From NCBI RefSeq assembly GCF_021412625.1, contig NZ_JAKCFI010000003.1:992001-1056000 (forward strand): a stretch of DNA of 64,000 nt. Reading direction: 5' to 3'. Source of the DNA: Myxococcus stipitatus (GTDB lineage Bacteria; Myxococcota; Myxococcia; Myxococcales; Myxococcaceae). The position numbers and the translations under genes are program-made. Position 1 is the first letter of the stretch; the number at the start of each line of letters is the position of its first letter. This document shows positions 63,382 to 64,000 of the stretch, piece by piece. The notes beneath the pieces are model-generated. The model was not told where the DNA came from and ran no database searches. It worked only from the letters and a program-made list of their open reading frames with translations.

Positions 63382-63653
63382 GTGTCGTCCCGAACCGGAT
63401 GCCGGCCAGGTCTGCCTCGCTGGCCCGCCTCCGGCTTCGTTCAAGGACCTGGTGCCGTGATGTGTCCTCACGGCATGGCGCCGGAATCGCACCGACGCCA
63501 TGCCCCGATGCAGGTCGCATCGTCATCAGCGGCGCCCTCCGCCGCCATGTGACATCGGTCCAATGCGACTGTCGCCGGTCGCCGGTCCCTCGTTGGACAC
63601 CCTTGCCTCGCCCCGCGGAATCGGCCTCGCGTCGCGATGTGTCAGCCTCGCTG

Positions 63654-63668
63654 CGACAAAAAATGTCG
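63654..63668. promoter_or_regulatory. Small inverted repeat in the leader of the last gene
   Basis: CGACA-AAAAA-TGTCG, a five-base inverted repeat around an A-run, lies 73 bases before the start at 63741 in an AT-richer patch. It may be an operator or chance. Confidence 0.25.
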
Positions 63669-63740
63669 GAGCACATTTGTAAACTGCGTTGCAGATGAGA
63701 TGAGGCTGCGAGAAACGCGCCCATCGAGGGGGCTGACCCG

Positions 63741-64000
63741 ATGTTTGAAAAATCGAGGTTTCGAGACTGGGCACGTGTGTCCATGGGGTTGTGTGCGCTC
63801 GCGCTGGGGGCGGGAGGTTGCGGCGGCGTCGAGGCGGGCTCCGAGACCTCGTTCCAGGAGCGCGCGTTCCCCGGCCGTGTCGGCGAGGCGCGCAGGGCGC
63901 GTGTCCGCACCCTGTCGGGCGAGCGCGAGGTGACGTACGAGCTCGTCGATGGGGAGCGCGTCTTCCAGGGAGACATCCTGCTCGGAGACGAGGACGTGGG
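63741..64000 (+). CDS. N-terminus of a lipoprotein, possibly an astacin-like metalloprotease
   Basis: Runs off the right edge, so only about 86 residues are seen. The leader MFEKSRFRDWARVSMGLCAL leads to LGAGGC, a lipobox. The mature part reads EVTYELVDGERVFQGDILL, which resembles the pro-region of secreted M12A (astacin) proteases of myxobacteria, where a GDI strand precedes the catalytic domain. The zinc motif itself lies outside the window, so this is a guess. Confidence 0.6.
   Translation, partial: MFEKSRFRDWARVSMGLCALALGAGGCGGVEAGSETSFQERAFPGRVGEARRARVRTLSGEREVTYELVDGERVFQGDILLGDEDV

Larger units (their letters stand above)
63336..63740. other. 405-base intergenic region before the last gene
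   Basis: No gene is supported. It starts with the gluconokinase terminator. From about 63650 to 63740 it becomes AT-richer (for example AAAAAATGTCGG and CACATTTGTAAACTGCG), the likely promoter and leader of the lipoprotein gene at 63741. Confidence 0.6.

Overview
The window is very GC-rich chromosomal DNA with strong third-position GC bias and densely packed genes on both strands. It looks like a myxobacterium of the Myxococcaceae/Archangiaceae type. The evidence is the mix of a Ser/Thr kinase with PEGA repeats, sigma-54 activators with FHA or XRE sensor ends, multi-PAS histidine kinases, cysteine-rich and Asp-Gly-rich lipoproteins, secreted metalloproteases, a TonB-like protein, and many long hypotheticals with signal peptides. 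I see no rRNA, tRNA, CRISPR array, insertion sequence or prophage.

Layout. 1-3460: the end of a probable beta-barrel protein, a lipoprotein with three lamin-tail domains, and an overlapping thermonuclease lipoprotein. 3.7-10.6 kb: an RsbRD/PAS histidine kinase, a membrane-anchored helical protein, a TerC-type carrier, a DUF4173 membrane protein and a TonB-like protein. 10.8-13.9 kb: two minus-strand genes, a 604-residue protein with two separate PD-(D/E)XK-like nuclease cores among zinc-ribbon motifs, and a degenerate GspE/PilB-like ATPase. 14-17.5 kb: a DUF1579 protein, a 535-residue orphan, a cupin and a glyoxalase-fold fusion.

17.7-29.3 kb is the most striking block: a tightly coupled operon with the families YfaP (DUF2135), YfaT (DUF1175), YfaA (DUF2138), YfaS (alpha-2-macroglobulin with an intact CLEQ thioester) and YfaQ (DUF2300), plus a sixth translationally coupled hypothetical gene. 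The YfaQ-like protein carries a HELAH motif, penicillin-binding-protein-type motifs and a SpoIID-like end. The YfaT-like protein has an NlpC/P60-like Cys/His pair. I infer an envelope protease-trap and peptidoglycan-processing system of unknown purpose.

29.5-32.2 kb: a secreted PNGase A-like glycoamidase and an M43 zinc metalloprotease lipoprotein. 32.5-37.6 kb: a DUF4142 protein, a lipoprotein, a two-gene osmolyte-type ABC importer with fused permease and binding protein, and heme A synthase (ctaA). 38-45.5 kb: an XRE-TPR sigma-54 activator, a coiled-coil membrane protein, and succinate semialdehyde dehydrogenase (sad) divergent from an FHA-GAF sigma-54 activator. 45.7-52.3 kb: two cysteine-rich lipoproteins, a PEGA Ser/Thr kinase coupled to a small membrane protein gene, a TM2-like peptide, a lone ExbD/TolR and a PAP2 phosphatase. 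52.5-59.5 kb: a deacetylase-like protein with a long extra C-terminal region, a hexapeptide acyltransferase, a PAS-GAF-PAS histidine kinase and a neutral ceramidase whose catalytic Ser position is Thr. 59.4-64 kb: a PilZ-like protein, a monooxygenase-fold lipoprotein divergent from an AraC regulator, a SWIM-domain ATP-dependent DNA ligase, gluconokinase, and the start of a lipoprotein that may be an astacin-like protease.

Most functions are read from motifs in the translations and knowledge of the families. No database search was possible. Coordinates of starts are judged from Shine-Dalgarno sequences, signal peptides and gene overlaps.
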